Assembly: GCF_000423005.1 (NCBI RefSeq)
Contig: NZ_AUHD01000007.1
Coordinates: 1-64,000 of the forward strand
Length of the DNA stretch: 64,000 nucleotides
Reading direction: 5' to 3'
DNA from: Gelidibacter mesophilus DSM 14095
GTDB lineage: Bacteria > Bacteroidota > Bacteroidia > Flavobacteriales > Flavobacteriaceae
Both the position numbers and the translations under genes were made by a program. The notes under the pieces were generated by a model, which was given only the letters and a program-made list of their open reading frames with translations, did not search any database and was not told the origin of the DNA. This document shows, piece by piece, positions 43,760-52,130 of the stretch. The number at the start of each line of letters is the position of its first letter. The first letter of the stretch is position 1.

Positions 43760-44461
43760 ATGCAAACGCACATTTCTATTTTATTGAGTTTCGCATATAT
43801 GGCTTTAAGCTTTTCACAAGCCCAACCAGCAATTGATAATTACCCATTTGCAAATTTGGATGTAAATTTGGTCGTATTCCCTTTTGGTATGGAAAATCCA
43901 ATTGTTATTGGAGCGCTATCTAAATCAGGAGAAATTAAATTTGATTTTCCTTCAGTATTAGAAAATGTGACAAAAGAAGATGAAGTGAGCGAATCCTCAA
44001 AACTCTGGTACACTATTTTTTCGCAATGTGATAAGGGTTCAGAAATGGTTGCGGAAACCGATAATATATTTTCTTTTGATACAGGAGCTTTGTCTCTTTG
44101 GACAACTGATAATCGTTATGTAGGTGTAGTTTTTACTGTGTCAAATGAAGATTTACTCCCTTGGATTGAAGATTCTACAGATATGGATCCTATTCTGGCA
44201 TCCTATTTTGAATTGATTTATGTAGCCTCTCCTTTTCAATATAACCATGATTGTATCGAAACGATAATGTTAGATGATGGTGATGCTCAAGTTAGTTACA
44301 CGTATGATCTCGACCTAAAAGCAGGTTTTAATTTTATCGAATATAAAATTGAAAACGTTCATAAAACCAATCCTAACGTTATGGCGTCTTTTCCTGATAA
44401 AGTGTTGGTAACTTCTGTAGAAGGTATCCCAGACTGTAAATGGGTAGGGAAATACTTTTAA
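43760..44461 (+). CDS. Secreted hypothetical protein
   Basis: 233 residues with a signal peptide (ISILLSFAYMALSFSQAQ). Acidic, with strand-rich segments (NLDVNLVVFPFGMENPIVIG, YDLDLKAGFNFIEYKIENV). No family recognised. A terminator follows 25 bp after the stop. Confidence 0.7.
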   Translation: MQTHISILLSFAYMALSFSQAQPAIDNYPFANLDVNLVVFPFGMENPIVIGALSKSGEIKFDFPSVLENVTKEDEVSESSKLWYTIFSQCDKGSEMVAETDNIFSFDTGALSLWTTDNRYVGVVFTVSNEDLLPWIEDSTDMDPILASYFELIYVASPFQYNHDCIETIMLDDGDAQVSYTYDLDLKAGFNFIEYKIENVHKTNPNVMASFPDKVLVTSVEGIPDCKWVGKYF

Positions 44462-44485
44462 AGATGCCCAGAATTCATTAATTTT

Positions 44486-44520
44486 AAACACGTTCAATTG
44501 AAATCTGAACGTGTTTTTTT
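44486..44520 (+). terminator. Terminator directly abutting the next start codon
   Basis: AAACACGTTCA (44486-44496) pairs with TGAACGTGTTT (44506-44516), with T to 44520. The ATG of the MmcQ/YjbR gene is 44521-44523, so the terminator fills its whole upstream region. Confidence 0.8.
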
Positions 44521-44883
44521 ATGAACATCGAACAACTTCGCCAATATTGTATTTCAAAAAAAGAAGTCACAGAGGACTTTCCATTTGATGTCGATACCCT
44601 TGTTTTTAAAGTATTGGGGAAAATGTTTGCCTTAATAGGATTGGAAAAGTGGGAAGCAGGTCAGAAAACCATCAACCTCAAATGTGATCCTGATTATGCA
44701 GAGGAATTACGTGCTGAATATGAAGCTATTTATCCTGGTTACCACATGAGCAAAAAACATTGGAATACCATCGATTTAACGACGGACGAAATATCTCCAA
44801 AACTCTTGGCCGATTTCATTGATCATTCCTACGAAATGGTGGTCAAAGGCATGCCCAAAAAGATGCGGGATTCCTTAAATTGA
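44521..44883 (+). CDS. MmcQ/YjbR family protein
   Basis: 120 residues, the usual length. MNIEQLRQYC, EDFPFDVDTLVFKV, KMFALIGLE and GYHMSKKHWNTI are the conserved blocks of the MmcQ/YjbR fold, a small possibly DNA-binding domain of unknown role. The start is supported by family alignment even though a terminator hairpin ends at the preceding base, so no ribosome-binding site is possible outside the hairpin. Confidence 0.88.
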   Translation: MNIEQLRQYCISKKEVTEDFPFDVDTLVFKVLGKMFALIGLEKWEAGQKTINLKCDPDYAEELRAEYEAIYPGYHMSKKHWNTIDLTTDEISPKLLADFIDHSYEMVVKGMPKKMRDSLN

Positions 44884-45007
44884 AGTTCAAAATTCCAGGT
44901 TTCATGTTCACAAAAGTTCTATCTTTGAAAAATCAAAACCTCTAATTGGAATTTGATATTTTATTGTTTGGAACTTCAAGTTCTATTAATCCTCAATTGT
45001 TATTCTT

Positions 45008-45586
45008 ATGTCGGTTTTACAAATGCTTCAAGACAGAAGCAACAACACTTGCGAGCTATGTGGTTCCAACGAAAATCTATCCCAATACACCATCCCTCCA
45101 TCGCTAAATGAAAATGTAGCCAATGATGTTTTGGTCTGTAAAACCTGTTTGGACCAAATTGAAGGGACTGTTGACATGGATACCAACCATTGGCGTTGTT
45201 TGAATGACAGTATGTGGAGTGAACATGTGGCCGTCCAAATTATGGCGTGGCGAATGCTCCAAAGAATGCGGGCAGAAGGTTGGCCAAAAGATTTGTTGGA
45301 CATGATGTATCTTGATGCTGATGCTATGGCTTTAGCAAGAGCTACTGGAGAACATGAAGATGAGGCCAATAAAATCATCCACCGTGATGTGAATGGTGTT
45401 GTTTTGGAAGCAGGAGATTCAGTCGTGTTGATTAAAGATCTGAAAGTTAAAGGTTCTAGTATGGTCGCCAAGCAAGGTACAGCGGTTAGAAACATTCGTC
45501 TAGATCATGAAAACGCTGAATTTATTGAAGGAAGAGTTGATGGTCAGCAGATTGTCATCATCACTAAATATGTAAAAAAGAACTAA
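45008..45586 (+). CDS. PhnA-like zinc-ribbon protein
   Basis: 192 residues. The N-terminal zinc ribbon has CELCG and CKTC pairs; the C-terminal KOW-like PhnA domain contains DVNGVVLEAGDSVVLIKDLK, KGSSMVAKQGT and VRNIRLDHE. PhnA-domain proteins are named from the phosphonate operon but have no proven role there. It stands alone between the MmcQ and AraC genes. Confidence 0.88.
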   Translation: MSVLQMLQDRSNNTCELCGSNENLSQYTIPPSLNENVANDVLVCKTCLDQIEGTVDMDTNHWRCLNDSMWSEHVAVQIMAWRMLQRMRAEGWPKDLLDMMYLDADAMALARATGEHEDEANKIIHRDVNGVVLEAGDSVVLIKDLKVKGSSMVAKQGTAVRNIRLDHENAEFIEGRVDGQQIVIITKYVKKN

Positions 45587-45619
45587 TTGTATTGGTTGGC
45601 ATTCAATCGCTCCTGATTT

Positions 45620-45763
45620 TCAATCGTCTTTATTCTTTCGTTTAAAAAGTCCAAATCCAAGTGGAAACATAAAGAATAAAAAGAAGAACTTTCCAGAAAG
45701 CACACCGTAAATGGTAATTATGGCAGCAATAGTCAACAGTATCCAAATGTGTTTTGTGTTCAT
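45620..45763 (-). CDS. Small membrane protein coupled to the AraC gene
   Basis: 47 residues, start ATG 45761-45763, stop 45620-45622. MNTKHIWILLTIAAIITIYG and FFFLFFMFPLGFGLF form two hydrophobic helices with a basic end (KRKNKDD). The start codon overlaps the AraC stop (ATGA), so it would be translated by coupling. No family is recognised. Confidence 0.55.
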   Translation of the reverse strand: MNTKHIWILLTIAAIITIYGVLSGKFFFLFFMFPLGFGLFKRKNKDD

Positions 45764-46605
45764 TTGGCTGTTGATTTTATGTAGGCAAGTGGCGTCATTC
45801 CCAATGCCGATTTAAACTGCCGGTTAAAATTTGAAATATTTGAAAATCCTGAGGCTTCAGCAATTTCCGCAATTGAAGATTCACTCTTATTCTGCAATAG
45901 TTTACAGGCATGTTCTAGCCGCAACTCGTTCAGGAATTGGATATATGTTTTGTTGGTTCTTTTTTTGAAATACTTACAAAAAGCATTTTTCGTCATATTG
46001 GCAATTTCCGAAATGGCCTGTAATGAGATCTCTTTATTAAAATTGTTCATGGTATATTCAAAAACATTTCGCATCCTTTTGCCCTCGTTATCCGAATACT
46101 TTTTACCATATATAAATGAGGATAAGCTTTTATATTCGACCGTTGACGCAATCTTCAACAATTGAAGCAAAATTAAAAGTTGGCTTAATTTAGAGGGTTT
46201 TTCGAGCTCCAGAAATAAGGTTTCCAACTGTTTTCTTTCAGAAATTACTTTAAATCCGTGTTTGGAACGGTTGAAAAACTGTTGTAATTCCTTGAGTTCT
46301 TCAAGTTCGAAAAAATCAGTTCCAAAAGAGTTCTTCGTAAAAAACAGTGTAAACATGCGCGATCTAGAGATGTTGTAATCACTTTTAAAAACATGCGGGA
46401 GATGGCTTCCAATCACCAAAATATCACCCTGTGCATAATAATTGATGCTATCTCCAACAACGAGTTTGCCTTGTCCTTCCACAATATAACTTAACTGAAT
46501 TTCCTCATGTTGGTGCAATTTATCGTAAAAAATTAGGTCGTCATCAATCTGAAAGTAGAAGGCGTCTTGATGAGGTTTCGGTATTTTAAAAGGTAAAACT
46601 TTCAT
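45760..46605 (-). CDS. AraC-family regulator, probable hydroxyproline operon control
   Basis: 281 residues from ATG 46603-46605; four more codons are open upstream. The N-terminal cupin (YIVEGQGKLVVGDSINYYAQ) binds a small ligand. The C-terminal double HTH has SLQAISEIANMTKNAFCKYF and IAEIAEASGFSNISNFNRQF, classic AraC motifs. It is divergent from the hydroxyproline operon, sharing a 137-bp intergenic region, so it is the natural candidate regulator of that operon, probably sensing hydroxyproline or an intermediate. Confidence 0.9.
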   Translation of the reverse strand: MKVLPFKIPKPHQDAFYFQIDDDLIFYDKLHQHEEIQLSYIVEGQGKLVVGDSINYYAQGDILVIGSHLPHVFKSDYNISRSRMFTLFFTKNSFGTDFFELEELKELQQFFNRSKHGFKVISERKQLETLFLELEKPSKLSQLLILLQLLKIASTVEYKSLSSFIYGKKYSDNEGKRMRNVFEYTMNNFNKEISLQAISEIANMTKNAFCKYFKKRTNKTYIQFLNELRLEHACKLLQNKSESSIAEIAEASGFSNISNFNRQFKSALGMTPLAYIKSTAK

Positions 46606-46742
46606 GGTGTTGTACAACGTAAACTATTCAAAAATAAAGGTTTTATTTTTATAATGGATAATGTCCTATTAATTTAGGTTAAATGAAGATTAATATGACG
46701 TTCTAAAGACGCTTAAATTTACAGTATTTAAACGCCAAAATT

Positions 46743-47657
46743 ATGAGTATTCAATGGAAAGGCATCATGCCAGCAGTCACCACAAAGTTCAACGATAATG
46801 ATGAACTTGATTTAAAGAACTTTGAAATCAATATCAATGCCCAGGTAGAAGCGGGTGTTCACGGCATTGTTTTGGGCGGTACTTTGGGCGAGGCCAGTAC
46901 CTTATCAGATGCTGAAAAACGCACTTTGACCACCACCACGGTAGATATTGTAAAAGGTAAGGTCCCGGTTTTAATCAATATTGGGGAACAAACCACAAAG
47001 AATGCTATTCTGGCAGCACAAAAAGCTGAAGAAGATGGCGCTAGTGGATTGATGGTGTTACCTCCAATGCGTTACAAATCTGGAGATCGGGAAACGGTGG
47101 CGTATTTTAAGGCCATTGCCGATAATACATCATTACCTATCATGATATATAATAATCCCGTCGATTATAAAATTGAAATCACCTTAGATATGTTTGAGGA
47201 ACTGCTTAAATGTGATAATGTGGAAGCCGTTAAGGAATCTACTCGTAATATTACAAATGTAACCCGAATAAAAAATCGTTTTGGTGACCGACTGAAAATT
47301 ATGACTGGTGTAGATACGATTGCGCTTGAAAGTTTGATTATGGGAGCTGATGGTTGGATTGCAGGTTTGGTATGTGCCTTTCCAGCAGAAACAGTAGCCA
47401 TTTACGAACTTCAAAAAGCGGGCAGAATTAAAGAGGCCATAGAAATATTCCGCTGGTTCATGCCTTTGCTAGAATTGGACATTGTTCCTACATTGGTGCA
47501 GAATATAAAATTGGCCGAAGTGTATACAAAGATTGGTACTGAAAATGTACGTGCACCACGTTTGCCGTTGGTGGGTGAGGAGCGGAGGCAGGTTATCAAA
47601 ACAATTGAAGACGCCATCAAAAGCAGACCAAAATTACCAGACTATAAAAATATATAA
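46743..47657 (+). CDS. DapA-family lyase, probable pyrroline-4-hydroxy-2-carboxylate deaminase
   Basis: 304 residues of the DHDPS/NAL fold. The family motifs are GGTLGEASTLSDAEK, MIYNNPVDYK (tyrosine) and the Schiff-base lysine in AVKESTRN (about residue 162). In this operon, with hydroxyproline epimerase, D-amino-acid dehydrogenase and a semialdehyde dehydrogenase, the expected reaction is deamination of 1-pyrroline-4-hydroxy-2-carboxylate to alpha-ketoglutarate semialdehyde. It is the first gene, downstream of the shared AraC promoter region. Confidence 0.88.
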   Translation: MSIQWKGIMPAVTTKFNDNDELDLKNFEININAQVEAGVHGIVLGGTLGEASTLSDAEKRTLTTTTVDIVKGKVPVLINIGEQTTKNAILAAQKAEEDGASGLMVLPPMRYKSGDRETVAYFKAIADNTSLPIMIYNNPVDYKIEITLDMFEELLKCDNVEAVKESTRNITNVTRIKNRFGDRLKIMTGVDTIALESLIMGADGWIAGLVCAFPAETVAIYELQKAGRIKEAIEIFRWFMPLLELDIVPTLVQNIKLAEVYTKIGTENVRAPRLPLVGEERRQVIKTIEDAIKSRPKLPDYKNI

Positions 47658-47810
47658 AATAAAGTCACGATTACACGAATAAAAATTGAAAGAATGGTCT
47701 TAGAGTGGGTTTCAAAAGTTGATAGTCCTAAGACGAAAGCTTAAGTAAAGACTCACTTCAATTCAGAAAAATGTAAAAGTTCAAGAATTCGTAACAAAAA
47801 GGGGAAAGGT

Positions 47811-49393
47811 ATGATCACAGGGAAAAATTATATTGGAAATCAACAATCGGCAGAAGGTAATACCACTTATAAAACCTTCAATCCGCAGTTAAACATTGAA
47901 AACGACACCGTTTTTACAGAAGCCACTTCAGAAGAAATTGTGGCTGCCGCTTATTTGGCTTCAGATGCATTTGAAGTTTATAGACAGATATCGGGGGCAA
48001 AAAAGGCGGAGTTTCTCAACAGTATTGCCTCAGAGATTCTAGCTCTGGATGAGCTGTTGATCCAAACGTATTGTGCAGAAACCGGATTGCCCGAAGGAAG
48101 AGCGCGGGGTGAACGAGGAAGAACCATCAATCAGTTAAAATTATTTGCAGATTTGGTGACCGAAGAATCGTGGGTTGAGGCCACAATAGACAAAGCACAA
48201 CCAGAACGTCAACCCATGGCAAAATCAGACATTCGCAAAATGCTGATCCCGATTGGTCCGGTCGTTGTTTTTGGAGCGAGTAATTTTCCGTTGGCATTTT
48301 CAACGGCGGGTGGCGATACCGTATCGGCATTGGCATCAGGCTGTCCAGTAATTGTCAAATCGCATCCGATGCATTCCGCAACTGGGGAATTGGTAGCGTC
48401 AGCCATTATAAAAGCAGCGCAAAAAACGGGAATGCCCAATGGCGTTTTTTCTAATCTCAATGGGAAGAGTATTGAAGTGGGACAAAAACTGGTAAGACAC
48501 CCAAAAGTAAAAGCTGTCGGATTTACCGGAAGTTTTAACGCTGGAAAAGCACTGTTTGATCTCGCTGCACAGCGTGAAGAACCTATTCCCGTATTTGCGG
48601 AAATGGGAAGTGTCAATCCAGTAGTTTTGCTTCCAGAAACCTTGAACATTAAAGCCGAAGCTTTGGCAAAAACCTATGCGGGTTCAATAACTTTGGAACA
48701 GGTCAATTCTGTACCAATCCAGGATTGTTATTGGGAATCAAAAGTGAGTCTTTATCTAAATTTATTCAAAATTTGTCTGAAGAAATTTTAAAGATTGATC
48801 CTACTTCCATGTTGCATCCAAAAATTCATGAGGCCTATGATCGCAACAAGAATACGGCAATTTCACAAAACGGAATTGACGTAGCTGCTGATTATAGTTC
48901 AGAAATAAAGCCCAACTACGCGAAACAAGCAATAGTAACTGTGGATGGGGCCACTTTTTTGGACAATTCCACCTTGCATCAAGAGGTTTTCGGGCCCTTT
49001 TCTATCGTAATACAATGTGAGAGCGAAAAGCAATTGGAAGAGATCATCTTGAACATGGAAGGGCAGCTCACCGGTACTGTCATGGCAGAAACTAATGAAT
49101 TATCAAAATATACAAAAGTGATTGCTGCTTTGCAGGATAAGGTAGGGCGTATCATTTTTAATGGAGTGCCTACGGGTGTTGAGGTCTGTCCTTCCATGAT
49201 GCACGGCGGTCCATTTCCAGCTTCAACAGATAGTAGGTTTACGGCAATTGGCGTGCACGCCATCAAACGTTGGGTACGCCCTTTCAGTTATCAAGATTGG
49301 CCTAATGAATTATTGCCAAAGGCATTGAAGGATCGAAATGTTTTGGGAATAAATCGTTACATTAATGGGATTCAAACTAAAAAGGACCTATGA
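47811..49393 (+). pseudogene. Alpha-ketoglutarate semialdehyde dehydrogenase, frameshifted
   Basis: The first frame (47811-48791) holds the NAD-binding half (MLIPIGPVVVFGASNFPLAF, GFTGSFNAGKALFDLA, PVFAEMGSVNPVVLLP) and then derails after AGSITL. The second frame (read from about 48725 to 49393) carries the C-terminal half through VGRIIFNGVPTGVEVCP and HAIKRWVRPFSYQDW. Adding one G at 48695-48696 (TTTGGAACAGG to TTTGGGAACAGG) restores a continuous GTGQFCTNPGLLLGIKS, with the catalytic cysteine. So a single-base deletion just before the active site separates the halves. Either the gene is newly broken or the base is missing from the assembly. Expected reaction: oxidation of the semialdehyde to alpha-ketoglutarate. 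Confidence 0.88.
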
Positions 49394-51117
49394 ATTTTTT
49401 AAAATCTATTATCATTTTAATACTCTCGCTTTTTGCGACGGATCATGCACATTCTCAAAATCCTTCAACCATGTTGGATAGCTTGATTAATAGTTACGAG
49501 CAACATGATGGTTATGATAACAAACGCTATCCCTTAGGCTTATATACTAAGGACTATTTTAAAGCAGAAGCCGATTTTGCTCAAGAAAAGCTCAATGAAT
49601 TATCAATAATTGATATTACAGGATTACCGGAAACCCAACGGATTTCGGCCGAACTTTTAGCATTTTCCTTACAGGGCAAAATCGATTATTACAAATTTGA
49701 ACACTATCTCAACCCGCTGCTTTCAGATTCAGGCTTTCATAGTAATTTAAATTATGGGGTTGGGCCATTGTCTAATTACGGGCAAGTCAAAAATTATTTA
49801 AACCGTTTAAACGCCATTCCGGAGTTTGTGGACCAGAATCTGGAAAACATCCGTGAAGGTTTGAAAAAAGACGTTTCACAACCCTTAGTTATTTTTAAGG
49901 GCTATGAGTCCACCTATAACGACCATATTGTAAAGGATTATCAAGATAGCTTTTTTTATTCACCATTTAAAAATCTACCGAACGATTTAACACAAACACA
50001 AAATGATTCCGTATTAAATGCGGCTCAAATAGCAATCGAAACTAAAGTAACGCCTGAATTCAAGCGCATCAAAACGTTTTTTGAATCGGAATATTTTCCA
50101 AAAACAAGAACCACTTTAGGCATTTCTGAAATCCCGAATGGAGAAGCATACTATCAAAATAGGATCAATTTTTACACCACCAGTACGCAATATACAGCGG
50201 ATGACATTCACCAAATCGGATTGAAGGAAGTGGCGCGTATCAAAGCAGAAATGGAGCAAGTCATCAAAGGCTTAAATTTCGAAGGCAGCTTCGCCGATTT
50301 CTTTCATTTCCTAAGGACTGACAAGCAGTTTTATGCGGAGACTCCAGAACAATTGTTAATGATTGCACGTGATATGGCCAAACGGGCAGATGCGCAATTG
50401 CCAAGATATTTTAAAACACTTCCCCGTAAACCTTATGGTGTGGCTCCAGTGCCTGAGGCCATCGCTCCAAAATATACCACAGGCCGCTATATTGGAACTT
50501 TTAAGGAGAATACAGATCCTGGATATTATTGGGTAAACACTTATGATTTGCCCAGCAGAACCCTATATACCCTGCCAGCATTAACCGTTCATGAAGCTGT
50601 TCCTGGACACCATTTGCAGATAAGTTTAAACAATGAATTGGGAGATAGTATTCCAAAATTTAGAAAAAACCTGTACCTGTCAGCGTACGGCGAAGGTTGG
50701 GGCTTGTATTGCGAGTTTTTAGCCGATGAAATGGGCATGTACACCACGCCTTATGAGCAGTTTGGAAAACTAACCTACGAAATGTGGCGTGCCTGCCGAT
50801 TGGTTGTTGATACAGGAATTCATGCTAAAGGCTGGACACGTGAGCAAGTGGTGGACTATATGGCCTCAAACACTGCATTATCATTACATGAAATCAATAC
50901 GGAAACTGACCGCTATATCTCATGGCCAGGGCAGGCCTTGTCCTATAAAATAGGAGAGCTTAAGATTCGGGAATTACGTAAAAAAGCGGAAAAGGAATTG
51001 GCTTCAATGTTCGATATCAGAGATTTCCATGAAATTATTTTAGAGCAGGGTACCGTGACCTTAGCCATCCTGGAGAAGCGCGTTGATAATTATATTCAGA
51101 AACTAAAAAATGAGTAA
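49390..51117 (+). CDS. DUF885 metallopeptidase, secreted
   Basis: 575 residues with a signal peptide (to about HSQ, 23). The zinc motif is in LTVHEAVPGHHLQI (HExxxHH-like), with YLSAYGEGWGLYCEFLADEM and ALSLHEINTETDRYISWPGQ conserved in the DUF885 family. It overlaps the dehydrogenase stop by 4 bp (ATGA). Members are peptidases of uncertain specificity; within this operon a role in releasing hydroxyproline-containing peptides outside the inner membrane is likely. Confidence 0.88.
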   Translation: MNFLKSIIILILSLFATDHAHSQNPSTMLDSLINSYEQHDGYDNKRYPLGLYTKDYFKAEADFAQEKLNELSIIDITGLPETQRISAELLAFSLQGKIDYYKFEHYLNPLLSDSGFHSNLNYGVGPLSNYGQVKNYLNRLNAIPEFVDQNLENIREGLKKDVSQPLVIFKGYESTYNDHIVKDYQDSFFYSPFKNLPNDLTQTQNDSVLNAAQIAIETKVTPEFKRIKTFFESEYFPKTRTTLGISEIPNGEAYYQNRINFYTTSTQYTADDIHQIGLKEVARIKAEMEQVIKGLNFEGSFADFFHFLRTDKQFYAETPEQLLMIARDMAKRADAQLPRYFKTLPRKPYGVAPVPEAIAPKYTTGRYIGTFKENTDPGYYWVNTYDLPSRTLYTLPALTVHEAVPGHHLQISLNNELGDSIPKFRKNLYLSAYGEGWGLYCEFLADEMGMYTTPYEQFGKLTYEMWRACRLVVDTGIHAKGWTREQVVDYMASNTALSLHEINTETDRYISWPGQALSYKIGELKIRELRKKAEKELASMFDIRDFHEIILEQGTVTLAILEKRVDNYIQKLKNE

Positions 51118-52120
51118 GAATACCTTCGTTTGTATCGATGCACATACCTGCGGAAATCCGGTGAGAGTGATTAAAGAAGGTGGCCCAAACCTTATTGGGC
51201 ATTCCATAAATGAAAAGCGCCAACATTTTTTAAAAGATTATGATTGGATTCGGAAAGGTTTGATGTTTGAGCCTCGCGGTCATGATATGATGAGTGGTTC
51301 TATATTATTTCCTCCTCAAAATCCTCAAAATGATTTTGCCATTCTATTTATAGAAACCTCTGGCTGCTTACCTATGTGTGGCCATGGAACAATTGGAACA
51401 GTCACTATTGCCATTGAAGAAGGCTTGGTTATACCCAAAACACCAGGTCGCATCAAAATGGAAGCACCGGCAGGATTGGTGGAAATTGAATACCAACAAT
51501 CAGGATCTAAGGTGGATTGGGTAAAATTGACCAATGTGAAAAGTTATTTGGCTGCAGAAAATCTGACCGTTGAATGCCCAGAGTTGGGAATGTTAACTTT
51601 TGATGTGGCCTATGGCGGAAATTATTACGCAATCGTAGATCAACAAAAAAACTTTGCAGGCGTGCAAGCGTTTTCTGCCTCAAAAATTATTCAATTTTCT
51701 CAAGTGTTAAGACAGCGCATCAATGAGAAATATCCCAATTGGTTTGTGCATCCGGAAAATGAGAGTATAAGAAATGTTACACATCTACTTTGGACAGGCG
51801 CACCAATCAATGCGGCGTCCTCTGGAAGAAATGCAGTTTTTTATGGCGATAAAGCTATAGATAGAAGTCCTTGCGGCACAGGAACATCCGCACGTTTGGC
51901 GCAGTTGTACACAAAAGTGCAGCTGCAGATTGGTGAAGATTATGTTCATGAAAGTTTTATAGGAAGCAAATTTATAGGTCGTGTGGAAAAAGAAACCACT
52001 TTAAATAATACCTTAGCTATTATCCCGAGCATTAAAGGTTGGGCCAAAATATATGGACATAACACCATAACAATCGATTCTGAAGATGATCCGTATGCCT
52101 TTGGATTTCAGGTGATATAA
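51110..52120 (+). CDS. 4-hydroxyproline 2-epimerase (proline racemase family)
   Basis: 336 residues. The two catalytic cysteines lie in GCLPMCGHGTIG (about residue 90) and DRSPCGTGTSARLA (about 255), and the HxxD-like region is EPRGHDMMSG near the start. A cysteine at both positions is the signature of racemase/epimerase activity rather than dehydratase activity. It converts trans-4-hydroxy-L-proline to cis-4-hydroxy-D-proline. It overlaps the end of the DUF885 gene by 8 bp. Confidence 0.92.
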   Translation: MSKNTFVCIDAHTCGNPVRVIKEGGPNLIGHSINEKRQHFLKDYDWIRKGLMFEPRGHDMMSGSILFPPQNPQNDFAILFIETSGCLPMCGHGTIGTVTIAIEEGLVIPKTPGRIKMEAPAGLVEIEYQQSGSKVDWVKLTNVKSYLAAENLTVECPELGMLTFDVAYGGNYYAIVDQQKNFAGVQAFSASKIIQFSQVLRQRINEKYPNWFVHPENESIRNVTHLLWTGAPINAASSGRNAVFYGDKAIDRSPCGTGTSARLAQLYTKVQLQIGEDYVHESFIGSKFIGRVEKETTLNNTLAIIPSIKGWAKIYGHNTITIDSEDDPYAFGFQVI

Positions 52121-52130
52121 ATTTAATACA

